DNA of 64,000 nt, taken from positions 3,848,001 through 3,912,000 of the forward strand of contig NZ_CP011456.1 in NCBI RefSeq assembly GCF_001277295.1, read 5' to 3'. The notes under the pieces are model-generated. The model saw nothing but the letters and a program-made list of their open reading frames with translations. It ran no database searches and was not told where the DNA came from. The position numbers and the translations under genes were made by a program. This DNA comes from Anabaena sp. WA102. GTDB lineage: Bacteria > Cyanobacteriota > Cyanobacteriia > Cyanobacteriales > Nostocaceae. Of this stretch, positions 25,726 to 34,887 are shown in pieces. Positions within the stretch are counted from its first letter, which is position 1. Every line of letters begins with the position of its first letter.

Positions 25726-27683
25726 TAGTCTATGGTCTCATAATCAACTTGTGAGTTATTTTCTTCATCTAAATCAACGTTGAATTGTGGTATTTGTGTA
25801 TTGGGTAAGGAAGAATGATATTCTTCTGTGAGATTGATTTGCGTGACATCTTCTGATTTAGAATGTTCCTCACTAGCCTGGTTGTAAACATCTGTACCAA
25901 TAGCAAAGATAGTTTGTTGGAAATCCTCTAAAAGTGTTTTAAACTTCCCTGGGGACAGATTGGAGTTGTTCATTGCGGCTTGTAGTTGTTCAACTTTCTG
26001 ATTAGCCACAGCCATCAATTGCTCACTGACCAAATCGGGATTATCCCGTAATGTTGAATTATAGGTGAACAAAAGATTATTAGCTTGGTTTTTGAGTGCT
26101 ACCAGTTCTTTACGTCTTTGATCTTCCTCGGCGAATAATTCAGCTTGTTTCCGCATTTGCTCAATTTCGTTGTTGCTTAAACCGCCTGTACTTGTAATGC
26201 GGATGCTCTGTTCTCTACCTGTACCTTTATCTTGCGCCGCAACTTTGAGGATGCCATTCACATCAATTTCAAAAGCGACTTCAATTTGGGGAACGCCGCG
26301 AGGCGCAGGGGGAATGCCACTGAGGAGAAATTTGCCCAGACTTTTGTTATCTTTAGCCATAGCGCGTTCTCCTTGGAGGACATGAACTTCTACGGAGTTT
26401 TGACCATCAACGGCTGTAGAAAATATTTGAGCTTTGCTGGTGGGTATGGTGGTATTTCGGTCAATAATTTTGGTGAATACTTCTCCTAGTGTTTCAATCC
26501 CTAAAGATAAAGGTGTGACATCTAAAAGTAACAGGGTGTCTAATTCCCCTGCCAAAACCCCAGCTTGGATAGCTGCACCCAAGGCTACGGCTTCATCAGG
26601 GTTGACGGAATGATCCGGGGTTTTACCATTGAAAAATTTAATCAGGGCGTTTTGAACGGCAGGAATGCGGGTAGAACCCCCGACTAGAATAATCTTATCT
26701 ATATTTTGTGGTTTGACTTCTGCATCCTTGAGAGCTTGCATTATGGGGGCGATTGTCCCCTCGATTAAACTCCCTGTGAGTTCTTCAAATTGGGACCGGC
26801 TGAGTTCCATTTCCAGATGTTTGGGTCCGCTGGCATCAGCCGTGATAAATGGCAGGTTAATGGAGGTAACAACCAGGCTGGATAGTTCCACTTTGGCTTT
26901 TTCCGCGGCTTCTCGCAGGCGTTGGAGTGCCATTTTGTCTTGGGTAATGTCTATCTTCTCTTCTGCCAGGAATCGCTCCACCATCCAGCAGACAATGGCA
27001 TTATCAAAGTCGTCTCCGCCGAGATGATTATTACCACAGGTGGCTTTAACTTCAAAAACTCCATCTCCTAGTTGGAGGATAGATACGTCAAATGTGCCTC
27101 CGCCTAAGTCAAATACTAGGATTAATTGTTCTTGATCTTGTTTGTCTAAACCGAAGGCTAGGGCGGCGGCGGTGGGTTCGTTGATAATTCTTAATACTTC
27201 TAGCCCAGCAATAGTACCTGCATCTTTTGTGGCTTGTCTTTGAGCATCTGTAAAATATGCTGGTACGGTAATTATGGCTTTTGTTACTTCGTCCCCCAGG
27301 AAATTTTCCGCGTCTTGCTTGAGTTTTTTCAAGACCATAGCGGATATTTCTTGGGGTGTGTAGTTTTGGGCGCGAATTTGGACATCAACGGTGTTATCCC
27401 TGCCTTTGATACAATTATAAGGGACACGACCGCGCTCTAATTCTGTGTCTTCCCAACGACGACCGATAAATCTCTTGATACTGTAGACTGTGTTTTCGGC
27501 ATTGGTTACAGCTTGTCGCTTGGCTAGTTGTCCGACTAGGCGATCGTTAGCTTTACCAAAGGCTACGATACTAGGGGTAGTACGTCCACCTTCGGAGTTG
27601 GCAATTACTTTTGGTTGCCCAGCTTCCAAAACAGCGACACAACTATTTGTAGTCCCTAAGTCAATCCCAATAACTTTTCCCAT
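25725..27683 (-). CDS. dnaK: Chaperone DnaK (Hsp70)
   Basis: A 652-residue Hsp70. It starts MGKVIGIDLGTTNSCVAV (phosphate loop 1), with LVFDLGGGTFDVSIL and LVGGSTRIPAVQ in the ATPase domain, the linker near LLLLDVTPLSLGIE, a substrate-binding beta domain and a helical lid. The tail is acidic but lacks EEVD, as in bacterial proteins. It binds unfolded chains with DnaJ and GrpE, whose genes flank it in the usual cyanobacterial order. The last base of its stop codon is supplied by a miniature element, without changing the protein. Between grpE and dnaK lies a dead IS607-type element, so grpE and dnaK may no longer share a transcript. Confidence 0.97.
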   Translation of the reverse strand: MGKVIGIDLGTTNSCVAVLEAGQPKVIANSEGGRTTPSIVAFGKANDRLVGQLAKRQAVTNAENTVYSIKRFIGRRWEDTELERGRVPYNCIKGRDNTVDVQIRAQNYTPQEISAMVLKKLKQDAENFLGDEVTKAIITVPAYFTDAQRQATKDAGTIAGLEVLRIINEPTAAALAFGLDKQDQEQLILVFDLGGGTFDVSILQLGDGVFEVKATCGNNHLGGDDFDNAIVCWMVERFLAEEKIDITQDKMALQRLREAAEKAKVELSSLVVTSINLPFITADASGPKHLEMELSRSQFEELTGSLIEGTIAPIMQALKDAEVKPQNIDKIILVGGSTRIPAVQNALIKFFNGKTPDHSVNPDEAVALGAAIQAGVLAGELDTLLLLDVTPLSLGIETLGEVFTKIIDRNTTIPTSKAQIFSTAVDGQNSVEVHVLQGERAMAKDNKSLGKFLLSGIPPAPRGVPQIEVAFEIDVNGILKVAAQDKGTGREQSIRITSTGGLSNNEIEQMRKQAELFAEEDQRRKELVALKNQANNLLFTYNSTLRDNPDLVSEQLMAVANQKVEQLQAAMNNSNLSPGKFKTLLEDFQQTIFAIGTDVYNQASEEHSKSEDVTQINLTEEYHSSLPNTQIPQFNVDLDEENNSQVDYETID

Positions 27684-27816
27684 ACTTGAATTATTTTTAG
27701 TAAGATGCTCTACCGTAATTACTCACAAGTGGTTGTGTCTTAGCTACAGGCAATGAATTTATGCAACCTTTATTTAAAACACATTATAAGCGATCGCTTA
27801 CACAGATGCTACCGAT

Positions 27817-27930
27817 TTAAAAAATACCCAAAAATTTCTTGTGGTGCGGGACGAATTGCCCGCTAACCATCAAGGACGGGCAGGATGCCCATCCCACAAA
27901 ATTGGGTAATTTATTTTTTGGTGTTCCCTA
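27817..27930. repeat. About 115-bp palindromic repeat, copy 2
   Basis: Inverted relative to 15129-15243 with only a few differences. It abuts the tnpB fragment directly, so it probably entered or recombined within tnpB and removed its 3' part. Contains the GCGGGCAATTCGTCCCGC stem. Confidence 0.8.
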
Positions 27931-28241
27931 GAAGATGTGGCATAAACTTCGGTGTAACCTCTATCACATCCAATTATTTTACCATCGGTCTTTTTTCCAG
28001 CTTTTTGGATATCAGTTGTGTAGTGTATTTCCCATCTGCTATTACGCTTAATTAGCCTTAGCTGACACTTTATTGGTAAAGTCGTTGGTAACTTGAGAGT
28101 TTTACATGGAGTTAATCCTCCAAAACGCAACCACACCACACCTTTGTCGTCCATCTTAGTATCATAAGCCTTCACAATAATTTGGTTACAAACTTTTGTG
28201 TGACCTCGATACCAAAACTTTCTATACTGCAAACGGTTCAT
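27931..28241 (-). pseudogene. tnpB: TnpB (IS607/IS605-type RNA-guided nuclease) fragment
   Basis: About 103 residues remain: MNRLQYRKFWYRG...LPTTLPIKCQLRLIKRNSRWEIHYTTD...IIGCDRGYTEVYATSS. This covers the wedge/REC-adjacent part and the RuvC-I strand, with the first catalytic Asp in GCDRG. The N-terminal third is missing upstream, where a GC-palindrome repeat lies, and everything after RuvC-I is replaced by the 115-bp repeat. Without RuvC-II and -III it cannot be a nuclease. It belongs with the IS607 recombinase relic to its right. Confidence 0.8.
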
Positions 28242-28261
28242 AGTTTAACCAAATATGAAAC

Positions 28262-28310
28262 CCCTCTGGTAAACCTCTCCCCGTTGCGGGGAGAGGCTTT
28301 GAACCTTGTT
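28262..28310. repeat. CCTCTCCCC...GGGGAGAGG palindromic repeat fragment
   Basis: AACCTCTCCCCGTTGCGGGGAGAGG-type stem flanked by CCCCTCTGG and CTTTGAACC. The same stem sits at the centre of the longer repeats at 51416-51576 and 56955-57121. Confidence 0.6.
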
Positions 28311-28366
28311 CTTTGTATGATAAAAAAGTCCAGTTTCATGGACTTGGTTTGCTACGTCTTTTACTA

Positions 28367-28971
28367 TTATACCCCCATTGACTCATATTGACTACTATTT
28401 GTTTCATGAATATTTTGCTCTTCGGCTATTTTTTTCTTGTAAGCCCGAAGAAAGTAAAGTTTGGCGGAAAAGCAGTGCATGATAGCCATAAAATCCTGCA
28501 TCAACTCTTCGCGCGGCGATAGCTTGGCATTGTTCACCACAACAATTTTGCAGCCGTGAAGGTTGCAAAACCACTCAACGAACTCAAAACCAAATCTGCA
28601 TAACCTGTCCTTATGTCCCACGACAATTTCAGAGATTTGATTCTGGGCAACTTGAGTCATTAATTTAAGAAAGTTTTTCCGCTTCCAGTTCATGCCACTA
28701 GCAACATCCTTGACGACTCGACATCCTGGGTAAGTTTTGCCTAAAAATTCTATTTGTGTGTCAAGGTCTAACAACTGGGTTTTTGTGCTGACACGGGCGT
28801 AAAGAACCCGCTCTTTATCCGTTGGAACTGTTTTGATAAAGGCTGACTCTGGATATCTCCGGTGTCCCCCAGGGAAATACATTCTATTTTCCCTAAGTCA
28901 GCCCATTCTGCCGTCGTCTTAGGGTGATAGCCAAATTGTTTGTAAACTTGTTCTGGGGTTAGGTATTTCAT
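28367..28971 (-). pseudogene. tnpA: IS607-family serine recombinase (TnpA), frameshifted
   Basis: The first frame (28971 down) encodes the MerR-like DNA-binding start MKYLTPEQVYKQFGYHPKTTAEWADLGKIE. The second frame (to 28367) continues FPGGHRRYPESAF and the resolvase domain: VLYARVSTKTQ with the catalytic Ser, then VVKDVASGMNWKR, VVGHKDRLCRFGFEF, and a C-terminal helical tail. The two join near 28860-28885 by a one-base phase change, so no full protein is made unless by frameshifting. Length and order otherwise match IS607 TnpA. It lies with the tnpB remnant between grpE and dnaK. Confidence 0.85.
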
Positions 28972-29031
28972 CTTTCGGTTAAATACGATTAACCCCAGTA
29001 TACTACGTTATTTTGAGATTAGAGAGTATGG

Positions 29032-29706
29032 CTAACCGTTATCTTGATTGGACAAATCTTCTGAGTCCACAGATATATCTTCTCTCGGTGCAGCTACTTT
29101 TACCATCGCATGGCGGAGTACACGATCGCCAAAATAATAGCCCCGAACTAACTCTTCTAAAATAGTTCCTTCTGGATGTTCGTCGGTTGGTTCTCGCATC
29201 ACAGCTTCATGCAAATTCGGGTCAAATTCTTGACCTTCAGGGCGCATGGGTGCTACACCTAAACGTTTGAGACAATCCACCAATTGTTTATAAACCCCTT
29301 GATAGCTCTTATGAATTGTCATTTCACCATCGCCTTGGGGTTTGAGGTGCGCTCGCGCTCGTTCAAAATTATCAACGACAGGTAGCAATTCCGTAATTGT
29401 GTTGCGCTTTACCTGTAAGTCAATTTCTTCTTTTTCTTTGGCAGTTCGTTTGCGGTAATTCTCAAAATCTGCGGCAATTCGCATATATTGAGTGCTACGG
29501 TCTTCTAATTGAGCTTTGAGAGTTTCAATTTGCTGAGATAAATCTGCTAAGACAGCGATATCTACTTCAATGGGATTGGCTGTAGCACTACCATTTTCTT
29601 CAGTGAGTATATTATCTCCCTGTTCATTTATTTGGTTTGCTACTTGCTCATTAGCTTCGCTGCTAGAGTCTTGGGGGTTAATTTCGGACGGGGAGTCACT
29701 TTTCAT
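29032..29706 (-). CDS. grpE: Nucleotide exchange factor GrpE
   Basis: A 224-residue protein: an acidic disordered N-terminus (about 1-60), a long coiled coil (LSQQIETLKAQLEDRSTQYMRIAADFENYRKRTAKEKEE), and the C-terminal beta domain with the GrpE signature around GQEFDPNLHEAVMREP...GTILEELVRGYYFGDRVLRHAMVKV. It releases ADP from DnaK. First gene of the grpE-dnaK-dnaJ-tusA-rsgA series, with 60 bp to the IS607 relic downstream. Confidence 0.96.
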   Translation of the reverse strand: MKSDSPSEINPQDSSSEANEQVANQINEQGDNILTEENGSATANPIEVDIAVLADLSQQIETLKAQLEDRSTQYMRIAADFENYRKRTAKEKEEIDLQVKRNTITELLPVVDNFERARAHLKPQGDGEMTIHKSYQGVYKQLVDCLKRLGVAPMRPEGQEFDPNLHEAVMREPTDEHPEGTILEELVRGYYFGDRVLRHAMVKVAAPREDISVDSEDLSNQDNG

Positions 29707-30362
29707 AAGAATATGTGGTAAGTGGAAAACTCAGTCACTGAAGTGCTGAGAAGAATGGTTTGCGGTAGACTTAGGCGTTTTCGGTAACTTTAGCAACTAC
29801 TTGCTATATCTTTAGTTGATTCGCCCAATTCCTGGTTTATCGAACAGAATTCAGGAGTCACCGAGTCAGAATCCATTCTGAATTCTGTGCGAGTGGCGGA
29901 TGAATAACCGGGTTTAAGATCCCCACCACATCTAGGATTTGGTGGTCTTCAATCGTTTGTGGGTCTGAACCCCCGACTGATTGATTCTGACTCCTGAATT
30001 CTGACTCCTGAATTCTTCTTTAAATAGTTTACCTGTTTATTTTCGTTTACTATTATCTACCCATCCTAGATGCTTTTAACAGCAGAAATTTAACAGGCTA
30101 TCAGCATTCGGCCTTCAGCATTCAGCGAGTGAGATAATTATGGGTTCAATCCCGTGTTTAGTAACACAATAGATGTTATATTAGTTACCAATATTTCAGT
30201 AGGATGTGATCTTCCTGTTATTTTATGGTGATAAATTGTCAATATAAAAATTTTTACATCAAAAGGTTGTTGGCTAGAATTTAATACAGTATCAATGAGA
30301 AGTATGTACCACCGTGAGGGAATACTTAAAGAAGAGATTCCCCTACCCTAACCCATTTGCTT
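29707..30362. other. 656-bp divergent gap with inverted short repeats
   Basis: Holds the promoters of grpE (minus) and pilB (plus). At 29845-29890 and 29985-30020 there are GAATTCAGGAGTCA / TGACTCCTGAATTC repeats in opposite orientation that could pair across the ATCCCC-type segment between them. No gene or RNA was recognised. Confidence 0.45.
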
Positions 30363-32363
30363 ATGACTTACTCATCACCACAAGGGCGCAGTACGGCGAT
30401 AACTATCAGAACTGAGTTTTCGCCCTTTGCTAATAAACTAGTAGCATCTGGCTATATCAATAATGAACAAATGAGACAGGCTTTAGCTATGAGCCGCAAG
30501 ACTGGCAAGCTACTGACAGAAGTATTAGAGTCAATTACTGACCGAAAATTAGCTCCTGAACAGGTAACAGCATACAAAAAACAACACTTATTTGAACTTA
30601 AAATTTTATACGGTATTGAGTCGCTTGATACTGAAATCAACGAAATTGATACAACAAATGTGGGGATGCTGATTCAAGAACTCATTCCTGTGGAGCTATG
30701 TCGTCGCCATTATCTAGTGCCATTGTCAAGACATGATGACCAACCGTCACCTTATATTTTAATGGCGATGGTTGACCCAGATAATTTAGAGGCTTCTGAT
30801 GATCTTAACCGAATTTTGCGTCCTAAAGGTTTGTCTTTTCAGCGGCGGGTAATTACGCAGAAAGATTACTTGGGCATTATTAATCAATACTTAAATGAGC
30901 AAGCTGCCCGCCAAAAGACCTTAGATCAACAAAAAAATTATGATGTTAAGGGGGATTTAGACAATTTAGAAAATCTGGAAATAGAGGAAAGTAGTGATGA
31001 TGATGTTGATTTAGATAAGGCGATGAAGGGTGCTGATGATGCACCTATTATTAAACTTGTGAATCGGATTTTGTTGAAGGCTTTAAGTGAGGGTGTTTCG
31101 GATATTCACATTGAACCCCAGGAAGAATATTTACGGATTCGTTTCCGTAAGGATGGGGTATTACGTGAGGCATTTGAAAATATGCCGAAAAAAATTATCC
31201 CGGCAGTAACAGCCAGATTTAAAATTATTTCTAATTTGGACATTGCGGAGAGACGTTTACCTCAAGATGGACGTATCCGCCGGATATTTGCGGGGAGAAA
31301 GGTGGATTTTCGGGTAAATACTCTACCTAGTCGTTATGGAGAAAAGGTTGTTCTCCGGATTTTAGATAACTCCTCTACTCAATTGGGTTTAGATAAGTTA
31401 ATTACTGACCCAGAAACCTTAAAAATTGTTCAGGATATGGTGAGTAAGCCCTTTGGGTTGATTTTGGTGACAGGACCAACTGGTTCGGGTAAAACGACTT
31501 CGTTGTATTCGGCACTGTCAGAAAAGAATGATCCGGGGATTAATATTAGTACGGTAGAAGATCCGATTGAGTACAGTTTACCGGGGATTACTCAAGTACA
31601 GGTAATTCGGGAAAAGGGGTTGGATTTCTCGACGGCTTTGCGGGCTTTTTTACGTCAAGATCCAGATGTGTTACTGGTGGGGGAAACACGAGATAAGGAA
31701 ACTGCAAAAACGGCGATTGAGGCGGCATTAACCGGTCACTTGGTATTAACTACTTTACACACTAATGATGCGCCGGGAGCGATCGCTCGCTTAGGAGAAA
31801 TGGGTATTGAACCGTTCATGGTTTCCAGTTCTCTCATTGGTGTTTTAGCACAACGTCTAGTTCGTCGTGTCTGTTCTGAATGTCGGATTGCCTATAGTCC
31901 CACCATTGAAGAACTCGCTCGCTATGGTTTATCAGCTTCCCAAGAGGCTCAGGTGACTTTCTATAAAGCCAATATTATCCCACCAGAAGAAATAGTCAGC
32001 CGTAAAAATCTTTGTCCAAAATGTAATGGCATTGGCTACAAGGGGCGTTGTGGTGTTTATGAAGTGATGCGGATTACTGAAGAATTACAAACCCTTATTA
32101 ACAAGGAAGCACCTACAGAAAGGATCAAAGAAGTGGCTGTTGAAGAGGGTATGAAAACCTTACTGGCATACAGTTTAGACCTAGTTCGCCAAGGTGCAAC
32201 TACCCTAGAAGAGGTAGAACGGGTAACATTTACAGACACAGGTTTAGAAGCTGAATTAAAGGCTAAACGCAAAAGTGGTCTGACTTGTCGGACTTGTACA
32301 GGGGAATTACAACCAGAATGGTTAGATTGTCCTTACTGTATGACACCTCGATTTACAGATTAA
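30363..32363 (+). CDS. pilB: Type IV pilus assembly ATPase PilB
   Basis: A 666-residue hexameric motor ATPase that powers pilus extension at the inner membrane. The N-terminal MshEN/T2SSE domain (about 20-190) and an acidic linker come first, then SDIHIEP, Walker A GPTGSGKTTS, the Asp box (STVEDPIEY), Walker B (DPDVLLVGETRD) and the His box (GHLVLTTLHTNDAPG). The Zn-binding CSEC...CPKC site follows, and the C-terminus has a second CRTC...CPYC ribbon. Start set at ATG 30363, since the two codons before it lack support. First gene of pilB-pilT-pilC. Needed for motility and natural competence (hormogonia in this order). Confidence 0.95.
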   Translation: MTYSSPQGRSTAITIRTEFSPFANKLVASGYINNEQMRQALAMSRKTGKLLTEVLESITDRKLAPEQVTAYKKQHLFELKILYGIESLDTEINEIDTTNVGMLIQELIPVELCRRHYLVPLSRHDDQPSPYILMAMVDPDNLEASDDLNRILRPKGLSFQRRVITQKDYLGIINQYLNEQAARQKTLDQQKNYDVKGDLDNLENLEIEESSDDDVDLDKAMKGADDAPIIKLVNRILLKALSEGVSDIHIEPQEEYLRIRFRKDGVLREAFENMPKKIIPAVTARFKIISNLDIAERRLPQDGRIRRIFAGRKVDFRVNTLPSRYGEKVVLRILDNSSTQLGLDKLITDPETLKIVQDMVSKPFGLILVTGPTGSGKTTSLYSALSEKNDPGINISTVEDPIEYSLPGITQVQVIREKGLDFSTALRAFLRQDPDVLLVGETRDKETAKTAIEAALTGHLVLTTLHTNDAPGAIARLGEMGIEPFMVSSSLIGVLAQRLVRRVCSECRIAYSPTIEELARYGLSASQEAQVTFYKANIIPPEEIVSRKNLCPKCNGIGYKGRCGVYEVMRITEELQTLINKEAPTERIKEVAVEEGMKTLLAYSLDLVRQGATTLEEVERVTFTDTGLEAELKAKRKSGLTCRTCTGELQPEWLDCPYCMTPRFTD

Positions 32364-32427
32364 CCACACATTTTGAATTGAGAGTTTGCAGTTTTTTATT
32401 GTTAATTAACGGGAGTGGAACAAGACT

Positions 32428-33528
32428 ATGGAAATGATGATTGAAGACTTGATGGAGCAACTAATTAATATGGGTGGCTCAGACTTACACCTATCTGCTG
32501 GTTTGCCTCCCTATTTTCGGATTAGTGGACATCTAACACCTATTGGTGAACATACCTTAACTGCTGATGAGTGCCAAAGGTTAATTTTTAGTATGCTCAA
32601 TAACACTCAGCGCAAAACCTTAGAGCAAACCTGGGAATTAGATTGTTCTTATGGTGTAAAAGGATTAGCTCGGTTTCGGGTGAATGTCTACAAAGAGCGG
32701 GGTGCTTTTGCTGCTTGTTTACGAGCATTAAGTTCTAAAATTCCTAACTTTGAAAAATTAGGTTTGCCCGATATAGTTCGGGAAATGACGGAAAAACCTA
32801 GAGGATTAATTCTCGTTACAGGTCCAACTGGTTCTGGTAAAACTACTACCTTAGCGGCAATGATTGACCTAATTAATCGGACTAGGGCAGAACACATTTT
32901 AACGGTTGAAGATCCTGTAGAATTTGTTTATGAACCTATCAAAAGTCTAGTCCACCAACGCCAATTAGGGGAAGATACGAAGAGTTTTGCTAATGCTTTG
33001 AAAGCAGCTTTACGGGAAGATCCAGATATTATTCTCGTAGGAGAAATGCGGGATTTAGAAACAATTGCTTTGGCAATTTCCGCCGCAGAAACAGGTCACT
33101 TGGTATTTGGTACATTACATACAAGCTCTGCTGCACAAACCGTTGACCGGATTATTGACGTTTTCCCCTCAGAAAGACAAACTCAGGTGCGGGTGCAGTT
33201 ATCTAACTCCTTAGTTGCAGTTTTTAGTCAAACTTTAGTACCTAAGAAAAATCCCAAAGCTAATGAATATGGTCGAGTTATGGCTCAAGAAATCATGGTG
33301 ATTACTCCCGCTATTTCTAACTTGATTCGGGAAGGAAAAACAGCACAGATTTACTCAGCTATTCAGACTGGTGGTAAATTGGGAATGCAAACTCTAGAAA
33401 AGGTTTTGGCTGATTTATACAAAGCTGGAACTATTTCTTTTGAAGCGGCAATCTCTAAAACCTCTAAACCAGATGAAGTCCAGCGTCTAATTGGTGCGAC
33501 AGCCCCAGCAGGAGCTAAATTGCGTTAA
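32428..33528 (+). CDS. pilT: Type IV pilus retraction ATPase PilT
   Basis: A 366-residue motor with Walker A GPTGSGKTTT, Asp box TVEDPVEFVYE, Walker B DPDIILVGEMRDLET and His box GHLVFGTLHTSSAAQT. The conserved PilT N-terminal motif GGSDLHLSAGLPPYFRI is complete. It disassembles the pilus. ATG 32428 follows AACGGGAGTGGAA with a plausible ribosome-binding site. It lies 64 bp after pilB in the same operon. Confidence 0.95.
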   Translation: MEMMIEDLMEQLINMGGSDLHLSAGLPPYFRISGHLTPIGEHTLTADECQRLIFSMLNNTQRKTLEQTWELDCSYGVKGLARFRVNVYKERGAFAACLRALSSKIPNFEKLGLPDIVREMTEKPRGLILVTGPTGSGKTTTLAAMIDLINRTRAEHILTVEDPVEFVYEPIKSLVHQRQLGEDTKSFANALKAALREDPDIILVGEMRDLETIALAISAAETGHLVFGTLHTSSAAQTVDRIIDVFPSERQTQVRVQLSNSLVAVFSQTLVPKKNPKANEYGRVMAQEIMVITPAISNLIREGKTAQIYSAIQTGGKLGMQTLEKVLADLYKAGTISFEAAISKTSKPDEVQRLIGATAPAGAKLR

Positions 33529-33535
33529 CAGGTAA

Positions 33536-33625
33536 TAGGTAGGGAGCAGGGAGCAGGGGGAAATGTTTACCAATTACCAATTACCGATTACCAATTACCG
33601 ATTACCGATTACCGATTACCAATTC
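33536..33625. repeat. Heptamer tandem repeats between pilT and pilC
   Basis: A GGGAGCA pair at about 33541-33560 followed by TTACCAA/TTACCGA heptamers repeated about nine times (33566-33622). This is the short tandem repeat type of heterocystous cyanobacteria. It fills the intra-operon gap without breaking any gene. Confidence 0.8.
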
Positions 33626-33645
33626 TAAAATTTTAAATTAATATT

Positions 33646-34869
33646 ATGCCTACCTACGTTGCTCGTATTCGTGATTCTCAAGGAAAATCCAGAACTGAAA
33701 AATTTACCGCTGATTCCTTGACTGATGCTCGGACTAATCTTAGAAATCAAGGTTTTGTTGTTCAAGAGTTAAAAGAATCTCAAAGCTTGGCTTCTCGGTT
33801 TGATATCCAGAAAATTCAGAATTCCTTTGTTAAGGTTTCTGTAAAAGATAAAGCGGTTTTTTCTCGTCAATTTGCTGCTTTGGTAAATGCAGGTGTAGCC
33901 ATAGTTAGAGGCTTGGGTGTACTCTCTGAACAGTGTGGTAACCCTAAACTTAAAGCGGCTTTAATTGAAATTAGTGCTGATGTTCAAACTGGAGTTAACC
34001 TCTCAGATTCCATGCGTAAACATCCTGATTGTTTTGATGGTTTGTATGTGAGTATGGTACAAGCTGGAGAAATTGGGGGTGTGCTAGATGAGGTTTTAAA
34101 TCGTTTAGCTAAACTATTAGAAGATATGGCGCGGTTGCAGAACCAAATTAAATCGGCTATGTCTTATCCAGTGGTAGTAGGGTTTTTGGCAACTGCTATT
34201 TTTGTAGGGATGACAGTCTTTCTAATTCCCATTTTTGCCGCCATTTTCAAAGATATAGGTATAGAATTACCACCACTTACGCAATTTTTGATGGACTGTA
34301 GTTCAATATTGCGAAGTTACTGGTCTTTAGTGATTATTGGGATTTTGTTTGCATTATCGTTTGCCTATAAGCAGTATTACAAAACCCCTCTTGGTAGGTT
34401 AAATATTGATGGTATTGCTCTGAAATTACCTTTGTTTGGTGATTTAATTCAAAAATCTTCCATTGCCCGTTTTAGTCGGACTTTTGGTTCATTAACTCGT
34501 TCTGGAGTACCAATTTTAACCTGTTTAGAAATTGTGCGAGATACATCTGGAAACCAAGTTATTGCTAACGCTATTGATGCTGCTCGTGAAGAAGTTCAAC
34601 AGGGGGGGATGATTAGTGTGGCTTTGCTCAAAGAATCGGTTTTTCCTGGTATGGCAATTCAGATGATGAGTATCGGTGAAGAAACCGGTCAATTAGATGG
34701 AATGTTGATGAAAGTTGCTGATTTCTATGAAGACGAAGTAGAACAGGCAGTTAAATCACTTACCAGCGTTTTAGAACCCGTGATGATTGTGGTATTGGGG
34801 GGAATGGTAGGGACAATTTTGTTGGCTATGTACCTGCCGATGTTCAAAGTATTTGAAAAGATGGGTTAA
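33646..34869 (+). CDS. pilC: Type IV pilus inner-membrane platform protein PilC
   Basis: A 407-residue GspF-family protein with two repeated helical domains (KAVFSRQFAALVNAGVAIVRGLGVL and RFSRTFGSLTRSGVPILTCLEI) and three membrane spans (about 170-195, 225-245, 375-400). It anchors the PilB/PilT motors and assembles pilins. Third gene of the pil operon, with tandem repeats just upstream. ATG 33646. Confidence 0.95.
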   Translation: MPTYVARIRDSQGKSRTEKFTADSLTDARTNLRNQGFVVQELKESQSLASRFDIQKIQNSFVKVSVKDKAVFSRQFAALVNAGVAIVRGLGVLSEQCGNPKLKAALIEISADVQTGVNLSDSMRKHPDCFDGLYVSMVQAGEIGGVLDEVLNRLAKLLEDMARLQNQIKSAMSYPVVVGFLATAIFVGMTVFLIPIFAAIFKDIGIELPPLTQFLMDCSSILRSYWSLVIIGILFALSFAYKQYYKTPLGRLNIDGIALKLPLFGDLIQKSSIARFSRTFGSLTRSGVPILTCLEIVRDTSGNQVIANAIDAAREEVQQGGMISVALLKESVFPGMAIQMMSIGEETGQLDGMLMKVADFYEDEVEQAVKSLTSVLEPVMIVVLGGMVGTILLAMYLPMFKVFEKMG

Positions 34870-34887
34870 GGAAAGATTGAAAGATGA

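Noticed and set aside
33536..33625. Possible CRISPR array
   Set aside because: The repeats are contiguous heptamers with no spacers; they are short tandem repeats. The same holds for 56912-56953 and 17853-17933.
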